A stretch of 64,000 nucleotides of DNA. It comes from Panopea generosa. Taxonomy: Eukaryota; Mollusca; Bivalvia; Adapedonta; Hiatellidae. The notes below the pieces were generated by a model. The model saw nothing but the letters and a program-made list of their open reading frames with translations, had not been told where the DNA came from and did no database searches. Shown here one piece after another: positions 42,096 through 54,932 of this stretch; the first letter of the stretch is position 1; the number at the start of each line of letters is the position of its first letter. The stretch is from the NCBI GenBank assembly GCA_029582155.1, contig CM055903.1, positions 43,477,769 through 43,541,768 on the forward strand, in the 5' to 3' direction. The position numbers were made by a program, and so were the translations under genes.

Positions 42096-43780
42096 ATAGT
42101 TTATTGGTCAAAATCAGTGTATACGAAGTCGGGGACCATGAGAAAATTATTAAAAATGCAGACACACATAATATAGGCATATTTAATTATGTTTACGCGG
42201 GTTTTTGGCTAATATACATGTAATTAAAAAAGGACGTTTTATCTTTAGTTTCAAAACTAGCGTGACCTAAAATAAATTATGTAAATATTTTCTGAAATAT
42301 ATCTACATAGTATAAGATAATGGCACTTGGAGATGGATATAATGACCGATCCAATTCTAGAACATAAAACTTAATTACATGTGCCAACTGATCGATGGCT
42401 TCTGCTTAAAAGAACGCTTAACATTGATATTTGAAAACTTTTTTTTTTTTTTTTAATTTCAATCACTGAAAAGAGATCCATTTAATCACCTCGTAATAGG
42501 TCTGTGAGGGTCGGGGTGGGCCATCCCTCAACAAACCGTACAAATATATATATATCAGTCAAGTTGTAACATACATTCATATGTATACACTGAAAGGAAA
42601 AAGAAAGCATACATTTTGGTTTTTGAAATTATTTCATTATTGACTAAGTTTATTCATGTGATGAAAAAATGAACTGATTTCTATCTTATTGTTTTGCTTT
42701 GAAATGAATTAAATGTTTGTTTTTTCGATTCAACAGTATGATGAATTATAAATATACAAAATTTATATGCAATACATTTTTTGTTCCTTGACCTGTCGAC
42801 GTTTATAGGTACATATACTTTCTTTTTCTTTTCACCGAATACACATATATACATTAATCTTAAAGGGACACACCAGTCTAAACAAATTATAGATTGAAGC
42901 TCGAGCTAAAACAAAAATCAAACAGAAATACAATATAATTTGACACAGCGGATGATAGTATAAGAAAATTATGTTGTCTAATGATATTTGAAAACTTAAC
43001 TAAGTCTTGACTGGTTTCTCTATTATATCATAGATGTGAATAAAACAATATGCATGCAGTTTTACTGGAGCCAGTCAAAATCACGATCACCTGTCTGCGT
43101 TTCGTAGCTTTAAGTTTTTAAATATATGATGGTAAAACAGGAGCCAGGTGAAATATTTGTTGGCCCCAAAATGAATCGAAGCAGAACCAAAGACTTTTTA
43201 CAAGTAACTGATACACTTCCTCTACTTGTCCGTTGCTCCTACTCACAAAAGGTGGATTGGGCGTTCAATAAACGCTTACACCTGGTCTTTTTAGGACCTA
43301 TTTGACGATTTCAAGTAGTTCAAATGAGTTATCTCATGATTATAATTATTAAAACTTCACGTGAAGCAATCCAACTATTTTTGAGATCTTAGTAACTAAA
43401 AAGGATTAATTGTATATTTGGGATGAACTTTTCTTTTTACGATTTAAAGAATGTTTGCCTTTACAGTTAATTTGTGATATTTTGTAAGTTTTAATTTTAT
43501 CCTACACTTACTAAATTCCTTTTATTTAAATGTATTTGCGGCAGGTTAAGCAGTTTTATTTATTTTCATTAATAAACATTTCCAGTGAAAATAGTTGTTT
43601 AATATAAACATGGACATAACATTCTGATATAAACTGTCACATGTTCTATTAACCAATTAGTTATTTTGCAAAGTACATATAAACTGGAACGAAAAATGTT
43701 GTTGTGTAGGGATAGCGTCACCTTGAACAAAAATATTCATATCGTGATGGTGTCTTTTTTAGATTACTTAAGACACTTTT
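42096..43780. other. Non-coding stretch
   Basis: AT-rich. Poly-T tract near 42440-42454. No coding signal on either strand. Confidence 0.5.
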
Positions 43781-43782
43781 CT

Positions 43783-43990
43783 AAGCGCTGCCACACATGA
43801 CATGAAACCCTTTTAGTCTCATTATACACCGGGTCGACCAGATCTAGAACTATCCTACAATTGCTGATCTCCAAACGAGGAAGCCTTTAGTACTATTATT
43901 AAAGTCTTTAGTATGACGCGGTCGGGGATCGAACCCACAACTTTTCGCATTGAAGGTGGACTCCCTATTACTTCTTGACGACCGCTCCGA
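43783..43990 (-). mobile_element. tRNA-derived SINE, family B, copy 2
   Basis: Same family as 27021-27256. The B-box is better kept here (plus strand GGGGATCGAACCCACAA). The minus strand starts CGGAGCGGTCGTCAAGAAGT, the tRNA-like 5' half. Confidence 0.7.
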
Positions 43991-44137
43991 TCATATTTAA
44001 TCGAACTATTTGGGGTACGGACAATATTGCCCCCAGGAGATCATTAATCAGACTTGTCTTTATTATATTTAATACTGTGACTATTCCTATTACAACTACT
44101 ATTACACATTATTCCTTATTTGTACTGATAATGATCG

Positions 44138-44413
44138 ATTGAATATTGAGCGTTATTTTTATGCCATCGAGTGCTAACAGACAATCAGCTAATCTAACCA
44201 CTGTTTCCTGGGATTAACCAGTACACGAGCACATTCCATCTCCGCAAGTAACCGATAACTTTCCCACTTGAATCAGTGGTGAGAGACGAATGATTATGAG
44301 GCACCATGTCGTATATCAATCATCACGTTGACTGTTTCCGAGCGGGGATTCGAACTCACGGCCCCTGGATTAATAGTCATACGCGTAACCGACTGAGCTA
44401 ATCGGGCCCGGAT
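44138..44413 (-). mobile_element. tRNA-derived SINE, family A, full-length copy
   Basis: The minus strand begins with GGGCCCGATTAGCTCAGTCG, a good A-box, then GTATGACTATTAATCCAGG and an intact B-box (GAGTTCGAATCCC). It continues through the core ATTGATATACGACATGGTGC and CAAGTGGGAAAGTTATCGGT to GATGGCATAAAAATAACGC. It is the best preserved head in the family in this window. Confidence 0.8.
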
Positions 44414-44462
44414 TGAACTGATAAATATAACAAAAAAAACATTGCTGTACTGATACATATAA

Positions 44463-44851
44463 CAATACTACTACCAACACCACCACTACTACAACTTCTA
44501 CTATTACTATACTACTACAAACACTATCACTACTAATGCTACTATATCACTTCCACCACCATTACTACTATTACCACCACCACCACTACTACAACCATCA
44601 CCACTACAACTACTACTTAAACTACTATTATTACTACTACTGCCACTGCTATAAACACCGCCACTACTACTACTACTACTACTACTATTACCACCACCTC
44701 CATCACCTCCACCACCACCATCACCACTACCACTATTACTACTGCATTTACTACTACTACTACCACAACCACTACTATTATTACTACTACTATTACTACT
44801 ACTACAACTGCAACTACTAATACCACCCAACCAATACTACTACTACTACTT

Positions 44852-44890
<39 letters not shown>

Positions 44891-45233
44891 TTACTATTAC
44901 TACTTATAACACCACCACTATTAATATTACATCTTATACTACCACAACTACTACTTCTACTACTACTACTACTTCCATCATCACCATCACCTCCACTACT
45001 ACTACTTCTAATACTTCCACCACCACTACTACTACTACCACCACCATCACTATTACTTCTACTACAACAACCACATTACTTCTACTACTACTGCTGCTGC
45101 TGCTTTTAATACTTCTACTACTACTATCACCACCACTACTGATACTATTACTATTACTACTACTACTTCTACTACTTCTACTACTACTACTACTTACACA
45201 ACCATTACTACTACTATTACTACTACTACCACG

Positions 45234-45264
<31 letters not shown>

Positions 45265-45298
45265 CTACTACTACTACTTTTATTTCTACTACTACTTT

Positions 45299-45337
<39 letters not shown>

Positions 45338-45390
45338 CATCACCAATATCACCACCACTACTACTAATTCTAATACTATCACCACCACTT

Positions 45391-45451
<61 letters not shown>

Positions 45452-45724
45452 ATCCTGCACCACCACTACTACTACGACTACTGCTGCTGCTTATACTAAT
45501 ATTATTACTACTTATACTACTACTTTCACCACTCTTGATACAACTACTATTACTACTACCACTACTTCTACTGCTACTACTTCTACTACTACTACTACTA
45601 CTACTACTACTATTACTACTACTACTACTACTACTTCTACTACTACTACTACTACTACTACTACAACAACCACCTCCACCAGTACTACCACTACTACCCC
45701 TTCTACTACAACCTCAACCTTCAT

Positions 45725-45760
<36 letters not shown>

Positions 45761-46289
45761 CACTACTTCTAGTACTACTACTTATACTACTATTACTACT
45801 ACAACCACCACCACCTCCACCAGTACTACCACTACTACCCTTTCTACTACAACCTCCACCTTCATCACCACTACTACTACTACTATTACCACCATTACTG
45901 ATACTACTATTATTTTTACTACAACTATTACTAATACTATCACCACCACTACTGATATCACCACCACCACCACCACTACTACTACTACTACAACCACCAC
46001 TACCACCACAACTACTACTACCACCACCACCACCACCACTACTACTACGACTACTTCTACTAACACCACTTCTACTTCTACTATTACCACCACCACCACC
46101 ACCCTCACTACTACTTCTACTACAACAACCACTACATACACTACCTCTACTACTACTACTACCACCACCACCACCATCACCACCACCACTACTACTACTA
46201 CTTCTACCACCTCTATTACTACTATATCACCACCGTCATTACTACTTCTACTACTTCTACAACTATTACCACCACCACTACCACCACTT

Positions 46290-46335
<46 letters not shown>

Positions 46336-46448
46336 CACTACTTCTACTACTACTACTACTACTACTACTACCACTACTACTACTACCACCACCACTTCTA
46401 CTTCTACTACCATCACCACCGTCACTACTACTACTACTACTATTAATT

Positions 46449-46497
<49 letters not shown>

Positions 46498-46575
46498 CAC
46501 CACCACCACTACTACTACTACTTCTATTACTACTACTACTACTACAACTACTTCTACTACTACCATCACCATCGT

Positions 46576-46617
<42 letters not shown>

Positions 46618-46625
46618 TACTATTA
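44463..46625. repeat. 2.15-kb imperfect trinucleotide array (ACT, ACC, TTC types), G-poor plus strand
   Basis: Continuous period-3 sequence of ACT with ACC, TTC, ATT and some GCT units. The plus strand has almost no G apart from a few GCT/GAT units. CCACCACC-rich blocks and near-repeated segments (about 45660-45735 and about 45800-45875, ACAACCACCNCCTCCACCAG) show internal block duplication. The 300-codon poly-Leu/Tyr and poly-Val frames are artefacts. It is followed by TATATATATATGTGTATATA. Confidence 0.95.
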
Positions 46626-46629
46626 TTAT

Positions 46630-47689
46630 ATATATATGTGTATATACAACATAACCTAAAAAAATAATATATATCTACTTAGACTTTGTACTAGAAACTT
46701 GATTTTATGATGGTCATAAGTGCATCTCTGTATTGTTATAAATGAACCACTTGAATTGCAAGGGCCCTTAAATAGGATATAACATGTAAGATCTAAACAT
46801 AGGATCTAAAGTATGCTCCACCATTGTTCATCGCAGTCCTCTCTTCCTTCTGAAGAGGTTGTTGCTATTGTTGTTCCTGGTGGTGCTTGAAGCTAAATTA
46901 TAATGAGTCAGACGTGTTCATTGACTTTTATCATATATATTTTTTAAAAATAAATAAAACAAGAGTTGTCGGAGGAACAGCGCGCTGTTCTAAAGCAACA
47001 GCTTTTTCAGGAAATAAGTACAAAATTGAAGACAAGTTAAACTCAGGGTTGGTAAAATTGAACTATAATTAATGCTTATCTGTTAAAAATGAATTAGCAA
47101 AATAATTCACCAACACTATTTATTTTCATTATCAACAGTTATGCTTTTTTGAAAACAACAAAGTGAATGAATGGCTTATATTGCCTTAATATTAATTAAT
47201 TAACATGACATATAGGCCTATTCACACACTTGTTCCAGCATGCACAGTTTAACACAGCTGGATACCCTTTCATGAAAATGAAAACAAAATCCCTAAGGGC
47301 CTGCCACTTTTGCACTTAGGATCATGGTTTTGAACAAATTTGAGAGAGGACCACAAACTGACCCTATTTATCAAACTTCTATGATAAAGGCCTTGTACTA
47401 CAACTTTAACATGCTAAAAACAAAATGTCTAAGTCTAAAAGGGAAATAACAGTGTATCATATAAGTACACCCTCAAATAGTAAATGCACAGCATCATATA
47501 ACAATACTTCATCGCCATACAACAAATGCACAGCATAACATAACAATTGCACAATGTACAGCATCCCATAACTAATGCACAGTATGACATAACTTAAGCG
47601 CTGCGTCATATCACAAAACTACCACACCGTATAACAAAAACATTGCATCGCATAATAAAACTGCTGCACCACATGACAAAAAAAAAGGG
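46630..47689. other. Non-coding stretch with a weak ~24-bp repeat
   Basis: From about 47460 onward a degenerate ~24-bp motif recurs (CACAGCATxxxATAACAAxx). Nothing coding was recognised. The repeat resumes after the SINE at 47690-47830. Confidence 0.5.
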
Positions 47690-47830
47690 GTTATCCAGTT
47701 TTACTGGTGGAGGAAGACATCAGATTGAGTAGAACCACTGTCCTTCCGCAAGTAACTGGAAACTTTCTCACATAATTTTTTTGGAGCGAGCGTGACTCGA
47801 ACCTACGACCTTAGCGGTGAGATGTTATTG
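47690..47830 (-). mobile_element. tRNA-derived SINE, family C, copy 2
   Basis: Shares TCCAGTTTxxxTGGTGGAGG, CTTTCTCACATAA and CTCGAA...ACCTTAGCGGTGAG with 9830-9990. It interrupts the ~24-bp repeat. Possible short duplications TGACAAA lie on both sides (about 47676 and 47830). Confidence 0.65.
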
Positions 47831-48662
47831 ACAAACAAAAAAAAGTAATTGCCTAACAAATACACAGCAATACATAACAATGGCATTGCACAATATACAT
47901 GTAACAAAACTACCTCATCGCATTACAAAAGTACCTGTTCCATGATAAAACAACCAATTCGCTTACCAAAAGCATATAATGAAAACTGATCACATAAGAC
48001 AGTCACGGCGTTCCTTGAATTTAATTCTTACTTTCACAGTAATTTTCCTATTTATTATTTACTTATCTTAACTGTGTTAAAATGAAGCAATCGAGATTTT
48101 AACAACGTTTTAAAACCACTTAGAAATTCAGATTTATTTCAAAATTATTCAACATTACATACTAGCAGATAATTATACAACGTAAGGTATCCCCTCTCAG
48201 CTATACAATGCATCATTACACTATCATTCAATTCAGATAAGCTGCTGAACTTTGTAAATCTTTTCTCCACGCTTTTGCTATATATTTATGATATTTAATA
48301 TGCCCGTTTTAACGGCACAGTAGGTTGAAAGTGACGGGTTACATGCGCACATACCTTGTCAATAAAATCTTTATAAATAAACACATACGTATATACTTAT
48401 ATACACCTGTAAATAACAAACTCGGTTTAACTATCATCAATATGTGATTTGCATTGTTAAGTAGGAAGAGTTGTGATATATCTTGCCAAGTACGTAGTAA
48501 ACTACTTTGTAGACAAATATAATTATTTTATATCTCTTCCTGGAAAGAGTAAAAATAGCGTGTATTGTATTTGGCAAAAAAGGACGAAGTTATATATCTA
48601 ACAATTTTAATAGCTTTTGTTGTAGAAAAATTGAAAATAAAATATCGTTTTTAAAACTGTTT

Positions 48663-48723
<61 letters not shown>

Positions 48724-49370
48724 TTTCGAGATAAATTTCACTATCCTGTAAATAGTGCATATGAAAATATTTTACTAGGGGGCGTCTAAAAAAAGATATA
48801 TATCATGAAAATATTTTACTCAAAAAAGATATATATCGTCAGAATTGGAATTATTATATTATAATTCCAATCGCACTTTCACAGCAACAACATATGAGTT
48901 TTGTGCTTGAGTCGGTAGCGACCGGTGGCCAAAACACCATGCCCGTTCCGGAACCCGTTCCCCACCCACCCATCGGGCGTGTACTGCTGCCATGGATTAC
49001 TCAATCACTGTGTCTCCCTTCAACTTATCCGTGTCTTACCAAAATTCTAACACAGTCGTTAGTTTGTACAAATCTCAGACAAACCAAGACATTCAGGACA
49101 TGCTACATGTGGTTCATTCCACAGTTGCACTTTCAAATTTGTCAACAAATAGACGAATACGTGACCCGTATAAATAAGTGGGAAACCCCATAGTGTTACA
49201 GAAAACTATAGTTTTTACGATATTTGTTGTTGTTTTATTGTTTCGAATATATTATCATCATTATATATTTCCTTTTATTTGCTTTTTCCCCTACATGCGG
49301 AATGTGTACAATAATATAGGATATGTCGGTTATATTCCAATTAGACAGACACCAAAGTCATTTTGAATTA
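47831..49370. other. Non-coding stretch
   Basis: Holds the rest of the ~24-bp repeat, a (CT)n run at 48667-48718, a duplicated phrase ATGAAAATATTTTACT...AAAAAAGATATATATC (about 48760-48840) and a palindrome ATTGGAATTAT/ATAATTCCAAT (about 48844-48872). A GC-richer patch at 48900-49000 gives open frames without domains. Confidence 0.5.
48667..48718. repeat. (CT)n microsatellite
   Basis: 26 uninterrupted CT dinucleotides. Confidence 0.95.
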
Positions 49371-49839
49371 TTATGATAAAAGTAAATTATATTTGTCTCG
49401 CCAGTCGCCACTCCGTTCTCAATTGAACAATTTCACTCGGATAGAAATATACTCGCTTGACACATGAGTTTTATTGAGAACATTTGTGTGTGGACCTAGT
49501 CTGACCTATATTCCTCGAAAGCAAATCATTATAATATCGCTAGTGTCACAACTCCTTTTTTGATTGATCAATCAGTCTTTACGCCCAGTACAAATGGTCT
49601 AAACAAGTGCTGCTATTGTATATGTATATATTATTGTATAATTATGATATCGTACACTGTGGTCGAAGGTGTTTTTTGTGTGTTTTTTTACCTCAGTGTT
49701 ATATATTGTATAGTTAATTTTGTAGTTTACATTTATACTATCTTCTTGAATCATAGCATACAGAATGTATGCGAATATAGTTTTGTCAATTATTTGAAAT
49801 CATATATCGATATATACTCGTCGGGTATACAAGCCTATG

Positions 49840-50560
49840 ATAGTCTGCGACAATGTGTTTTCCGGATGCCAACTTTATTGGAGTATGCACTTTGTTTTAC
49901 AAACCCATTCAATTCTCAATATTTTTTAGAGATCATTACAGTACCATATATCTGGCAAGTCATTATAAGTAGCGATAGTGTGTAACAGGGTATATCATCA
50001 AATGACTGCTCGACATTATAATGGGGTAACGCTCTAGGGGAAATAAATCCTACAGTTTTTTACTAACTGGAATTTTTCTCGCTTCATGTCAAACAAAATC
50101 ATTTCTCGTTTTGTTTTAGTTTTTCCTAATATAGTAAAAATAACAGACAGGGTTAGGTTTAACATTAGTTGTGTGTTTATTTCACTGCCATTATATGAGA
50201 ATTACAATTGAAGTATTAATTACGTATGAAATTTAACATGTGTGTTGTTAAATCAAGTGATATAGTGATGTGCATACCGAATTTATGCCGTTTTGAATTT
50301 ATACATTTATGACAAGTATTTGTGACCATATTATATTCTCGTTGGACTCACCTGTCTTCGACAGTTGGCGTCAGTGTGATTTTCGGTGGTCAACTTTATT
50401 GCAGTATTCTTTACAGCTAATTATGATAAAATCGCGAACGTATGTAAACGGCTTATTTCATTCATTGACTTTGGTAGCTCTAAGGGAAATAAATCATTGG
50501 CTGATTTGTTAACATCGTAACTGGAGTATTCTCGCGTATATCAAATGTGTGTTTATGCTC
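49840..50560. repeat. Diverged direct duplication, about 0.5 kb apart
   Basis: Segments 49840-50105 and 50350-50560 share CAACTTTATTG(G/C)AGTAT, GCTCTA(G/A)GGGAAATAAATC and AACTGGA(A/G)T(T/A)TTTCTCGC in the same order. The plus-strand translations also resemble each other (YDSLRQCVFRMPTLLEYAL against FDSWRQCDFRWSTLLQYSL), which may be a trace of former coding or chance from DNA homology. Confidence 0.55.
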
Positions 50561-51249
50561 ACCTTTTTAAACCAAAGCATCATTATTATATTAACCGTTC
50601 GGGATGTGTTTCACATTATTTATTTTTTGTTCTCCTTTTACTATCACTAGATTAAATAGTAATTGTTGTATTAATTATGCATGAAATTATACAGTCGTGT
50701 GTGGGTGTTCCTGTTGTTTTTTGTATTGTATTTTTTTTTGTACTGTTGTCTTCAGGTTGCCTTCTTTATCACTTGCATATTTTTTATGTTCGTTGCCATC
50801 GTTACTATATTATGTCTGTCTTGTTCTTTGTATCCTAGCTTTGGTTCCTAGCTCTGGGTTGCCCGGGTCCGTTTCCGCGTTTTCAATTTATTAAATGATT
50901 TAAACCTTTTACCTCTCTGCATTAGTTTGTATGTGACTTATTTTCTCCAACATGTAATGACCTAGGCTTATACAGAGGATTGGCTTTTGGTTTATACTAT
51001 ACAACAGAGGACATGGAATTGTAAAATCATATTCATTTAAACTAAATCATTTCAGCATCATACTCAATATTTTCGTGAATACATTAGTTAAATTTGGGGA
51101 AAAAGGTAAACAACATTATTTAAACAGCTGCTGGCAGCTTTTTAAAGATAAGATTTGCATTAATAACCTGTAATATTGTACAAAACTCATTATGCTGTAA
51201 TCGAAGTCATGGGGTGAATAATTATTTATATTTTGTAATATTTGATAAT
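50561..51249. other. Non-coding stretch
   Basis: AT-rich, no recognised coding or repeats. Confidence 0.5.
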
Positions 51250-53400
51250 ATTAACATCACTGTTATTGCGAAACAGTTGCTATTACAATCGGGAGATATT
51301 AAAATGAATCCAGACCTTAATGCCTTGATATCATCATATTTACTGAAGCCCATTTATTTCATGATGTATCTAACGACGTGCTAGATTTTACCGGTTTTTA
51401 CCAATTATTTCGTAAAGACTATATTCCACATTCTGGTAGAATTCTAACACTTTGTAATTCTCACCTCAACCCTGTTAGGCTATTGGAATTAGAAATAATA
51501 CTGCCTGAATCTTTTACATTCAAGTGAGTGATAAATATAACAATTTTATTATTTGTACGGTTTACCGACCTCCAAATACTGTAGTTGAATTTTGGGAAAG
51601 AATGAATATATGTATTAAACAAGCGTATGAACTATTAAGCCATGTTTTATTTATTGGTGACATAAACGAAGACCAAACAAATATTCTAAACCATAAATTT
51701 ACAAATATTTTAACCATTAATTACATGTTCAATATTGTCCATGAACCAAGTCGTGTAATTACAACTACCAGCACTATATTGGACATCATGACTATATCAA
51801 ACACTGTCACTTCATTATTTTCTGGTATTCATTATACGTGTAATTCAAAAGGTGACCATTATGGCACATATGCATACATCAAAAGTGATTTTCAACCAAA
51901 CAATCCGTTTATACGGCAGGTATTGAATTATAAGCGTGCCAATTTTAAAAATCTAAAAAATCTTATTCTATCCACCGATTGGTGTTCTTTAAATATCGGA
52001 ACAATAAATGAAACTACTAAGTCATTTGATACTATCTTTTGACATTCAAATATTTCCAAATTAAATAAAAATGGAAAAAAAATCAATGGAAGGACAAACA
52101 TCATATAAATCAACTTATTACATGGTCAAGAAGAATTTTAACACCTATTGGAAAAATTTGGTTATTAAAACTTTGGCCATTTCAAAAATTATTCATCTTA
52201 TTTTTGCATTACTTAACCCAGATTCCGAAACTATCAAATAGCTTTACTTGTTATTTTATAATTTTGTATGCAATGGAAAACCAGATAAAATAATAAAAAA
52301 AATACTTATAAAGACTACTCACTGGGGGGACTAAGAATGTTAAATCTTGAATCATTTATTGCAGCTATAAAAATCACATAGATAAGAATAACATTACAAG
52401 GTGAAAAAAATATTTAGAAATCTTTACAGTTTCATATAAGTCACTTATACATTTTAGCACATTTGGAGCTGTATTTATTGAAAAACATTTAGATAAAGTT
52501 AAAAGTCCCTTCTGGAGAGATGTTTTTAATTTTTATATGAACTTTTTAAAACAAGTTACATCATATTCATGGCAAGAATTTCAAGTGATACCACTATAGC
52601 ATAATCCTTATATTAAGGTTTGAGTTTCGAATGTTTTTATTGATAGATATTCTAAAAAAGGTATATGCTTTATCAATCATTTATTGAACAGTAATGGAAA
52701 ATTTATGACACTTGCTGAAATGACATAACAATATGGTGTTGTAACACACATTTTAGAATACTCTGGACTCATATCTGCTTTAAGGACTTATCTAGGTACC
52801 TTTTCTTTTCACACTCTAGCTCTAAAGCAAAGATTCCATTTATTTTCTTTGCCAATATCATTTTTTTTAGAAATAAAATAGATGTAGATACATATATGAT
52901 AGGATTAAATCAAAACCTGAATCTCCATTAGCTTCGAAAAATTTGGCAAAAGATTTTTACTTAAATGGAGAATCAGTCATAACTAAGCGATTTAATATCC
53001 CTTTTAAATGCAGTAATGACACTAATCTGCAATGGTTTCAATGCAGAATAAATCATCGAATATTGGGTACAAATTATCTTTTAGAAAAAATGAACATAAG
53101 TAACTCCAACCTTTGTTTATTTTGCAAAACACACGATGAGACAATAAAACACCTTTTCTGTGAATGTAGGGTCACAAAATTATTTTGGGCCAATCTTGAA
53201 CACTTTTTTTAATAAAAAAATGCCCAACAAAAGATATAAAATGGCAAGATATTGATTAAGTTTTGGGCAACAAAAAATTTGATGATGTTATTAAACAATT
53301 TACTGTTTTTCTACAAAGTATTATATACTAAAACAAAGATTAAAAGATTCAGAGCCTGAGATAACACCCGTTCAAAAAATACATTAGGACACAATACAAC
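51250..53400 (+). mobile_element. Degraded LINE (non-LTR retrotransposon) with endonuclease and C-terminal pieces
   Basis: LINEs copy themselves through RNA using an encoded endonuclease and reverse transcriptase. In order on the plus strand: LLLQSGDIKMNPDLN (near 51275), an endonuclease start with EAHLFHDVSNDVLDFTGFY (near 51340), an open block 51524-52039 with VYRPPN and FIGDINEDQ, then post-RT motifs (CNGKPDKI and GGLRMLNLESF, near 52270-52355), and a C-terminal zinc-knuckle block at 52943-53209 (CLFCKTHDETIKHLFCEC). The central reverse transcriptase region is almost wholly missing and several stops and frame changes occur, so the copy is dead. The WNGK/GGLxML type C-terminus suggests an L1/Tx1- or CR1-like clade, undecided. 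Confidence 0.8.
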
Positions 53401-54034
53401 ATAGAGGAAGATGTATGTGTATGTTTACAGATGTACATATTTGTTATATGGTGTATATATAATATAACTTCATGTTCCATAATTTTTTTATGAAAACCAT
53501 TAACACTTACTTTCGATCAGTTCTTAAAAATCGCATATAAATTGTTTTTTATAATTAATTTGAATAAAACTGTATACGTGTGATATGGAAGTATTTTTAA
53601 ACTATTGCATATATCAATCGGGACAGGCACTAGATACCATAACCCTATATATAATGCAAGACTATAATGGATATGGAATTTTAAAGCAATATAATCCTAA
53701 CAGAATATGCCTATTTGTACTGGTAGAATTATTACCTGAATATATACAGACAACCAGTTTGGATTAAAATGTTACATGGTGTGTTGATAATAATGAAACA
53801 GAAGAGAGGAAGCTGGCAAAGACATACCAACAGTTCTGTTTAATTACAATAACAGAGACATATAAAGTCATTGACAGTATCTTAATTCCTATTATACACT
53901 TTCATTTATTTAACAGTATTTTATATATCAACGAACCTGTAACGGCTGTCTGCTATTTATACTGCTAGCGGTATTGATATAACATTTTTTCAAGAATTCC
54001 ATAGTACGTAGAATAAAGAGTTTTAATTGTAGCA
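53401..54034. other. Non-coding stretch
   Basis: AT-rich sequence between the LINE remnant and the minus-strand pseudogene. Nothing recognised. The 60-codon plus frame at 53585-53767 has no features. Confidence 0.5.
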
Positions 54035-54932
54035 TTAGTTTTGAAGTGGGTTCAGACAACACGTTGCTGTATCATCAAACGGTTCGCGTATTACCCTCAA
54101 CTTATCAAATTGCTTGCGATCGATGAAATCAATGAAACATTTCTTCTTTTGCAACAAATGGTGTGTAATTAGTAATTGATCAATTCCAAATCCATAGGTA
54201 AATATTTGTTTGAAAGGCGTGACACAACTTTCAATAGTTGCATGACAGTCCATAACACGCTCCAAATATTGTTTGTCCATTGATATAAAACACATTGGTA
54301 TGCTCCATCCATTTGTTGCACGACTGTATTGTCATATATTTATTGGTGTCTTGCCTTCAAACGATTTCAATAACATTGCTGACGTGGGGAATGCCTCTAC
54401 ATCACTTGTTATAATGACATCACTGTTTTGTATTTGTTCATTCCTATAGGCAAACAATCTGCTGGTTTGAGCAAGCAACACGCACATTTCTTCGGTTGTA
54501 ACAATGGCCTTGACAACCACAACTTCTGTTTCTAGACGTTTGATATAAACCTTAACAGCAGAATCAGTTGGTGTGTGAACTATATTCATGTGCAATCTTA
54601 TTCGTACTTTAAATGATAATAATCGCCAAAGTCGGGACGACAATACAGCTGCTTCTGCGTATGGAAAGTTTGCTTTTCTCCGAAGGTGGGTATTCTTCGA
54701 ATGACACAGATCCATAGATATTCAAACATTCTTAAAATTGATTTTATCAGTATCCAAACTTTCAGTTATTTTATTTAAATTCTCATCCTTCGCCGTTAAT
54801 ACGGAGGGAAAAGATTTTTGTAAACACTGACGTTGAATTCGTGTATACAAGTTACTCAAAAGCATACACAGTACCGGCAATGACCAGTAAAACAACTGCT
54901 GCACAAATGTTCCTTCTCTTTAATATCAACAT
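54035..54932 (-). pseudogene. Broken single-exon type II membrane protein gene, tentatively glycosyltransferase-like
   Basis: Starting at the ATG at 54932, the minus strand encodes a short basic head and hydrophobic anchor (LKRRNICAAVVLLVIAGTVY), the layout of Golgi type II enzymes. After a frame change near codon 26, one frame runs to 54035 with two in-frame TGA stops (about 54722 and 54329). Conserved-looking blocks are NFPYAEAAVLSSRLWRLLS, RLHMNIVHTPTDSAVKVYI, SRLFAYRNEQIQNSDVIIT followed by SDVEAFP, and IDQLLITHHLLQKKKC. SDVEAFP sits where a DxD metal site would be expected in a glycosyltransferase, with Glu in place of the second Asp. Absence of introns suggests a retrocopy. I do not recognise a named family. 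Assignment is by layout and the DxD-like motif. Confidence 0.5.

Noticed and set aside
45535-46446. 303-codon plus-strand frame rich in Leu, Pro and Tyr, and overlapping poly-Val frames on the minus strand
   Set aside because: They are by-products of the ACT/ACC trinucleotide array, which keeps all frames open.
48894-49193. 99-codon plus-strand frame with a Pro-rich start (MPVPEPVPHPPIG)
   Set aside because: The GC-richer patch is short, with no domain, and overlapping frames are equally open. It is more likely a repeat fragment.
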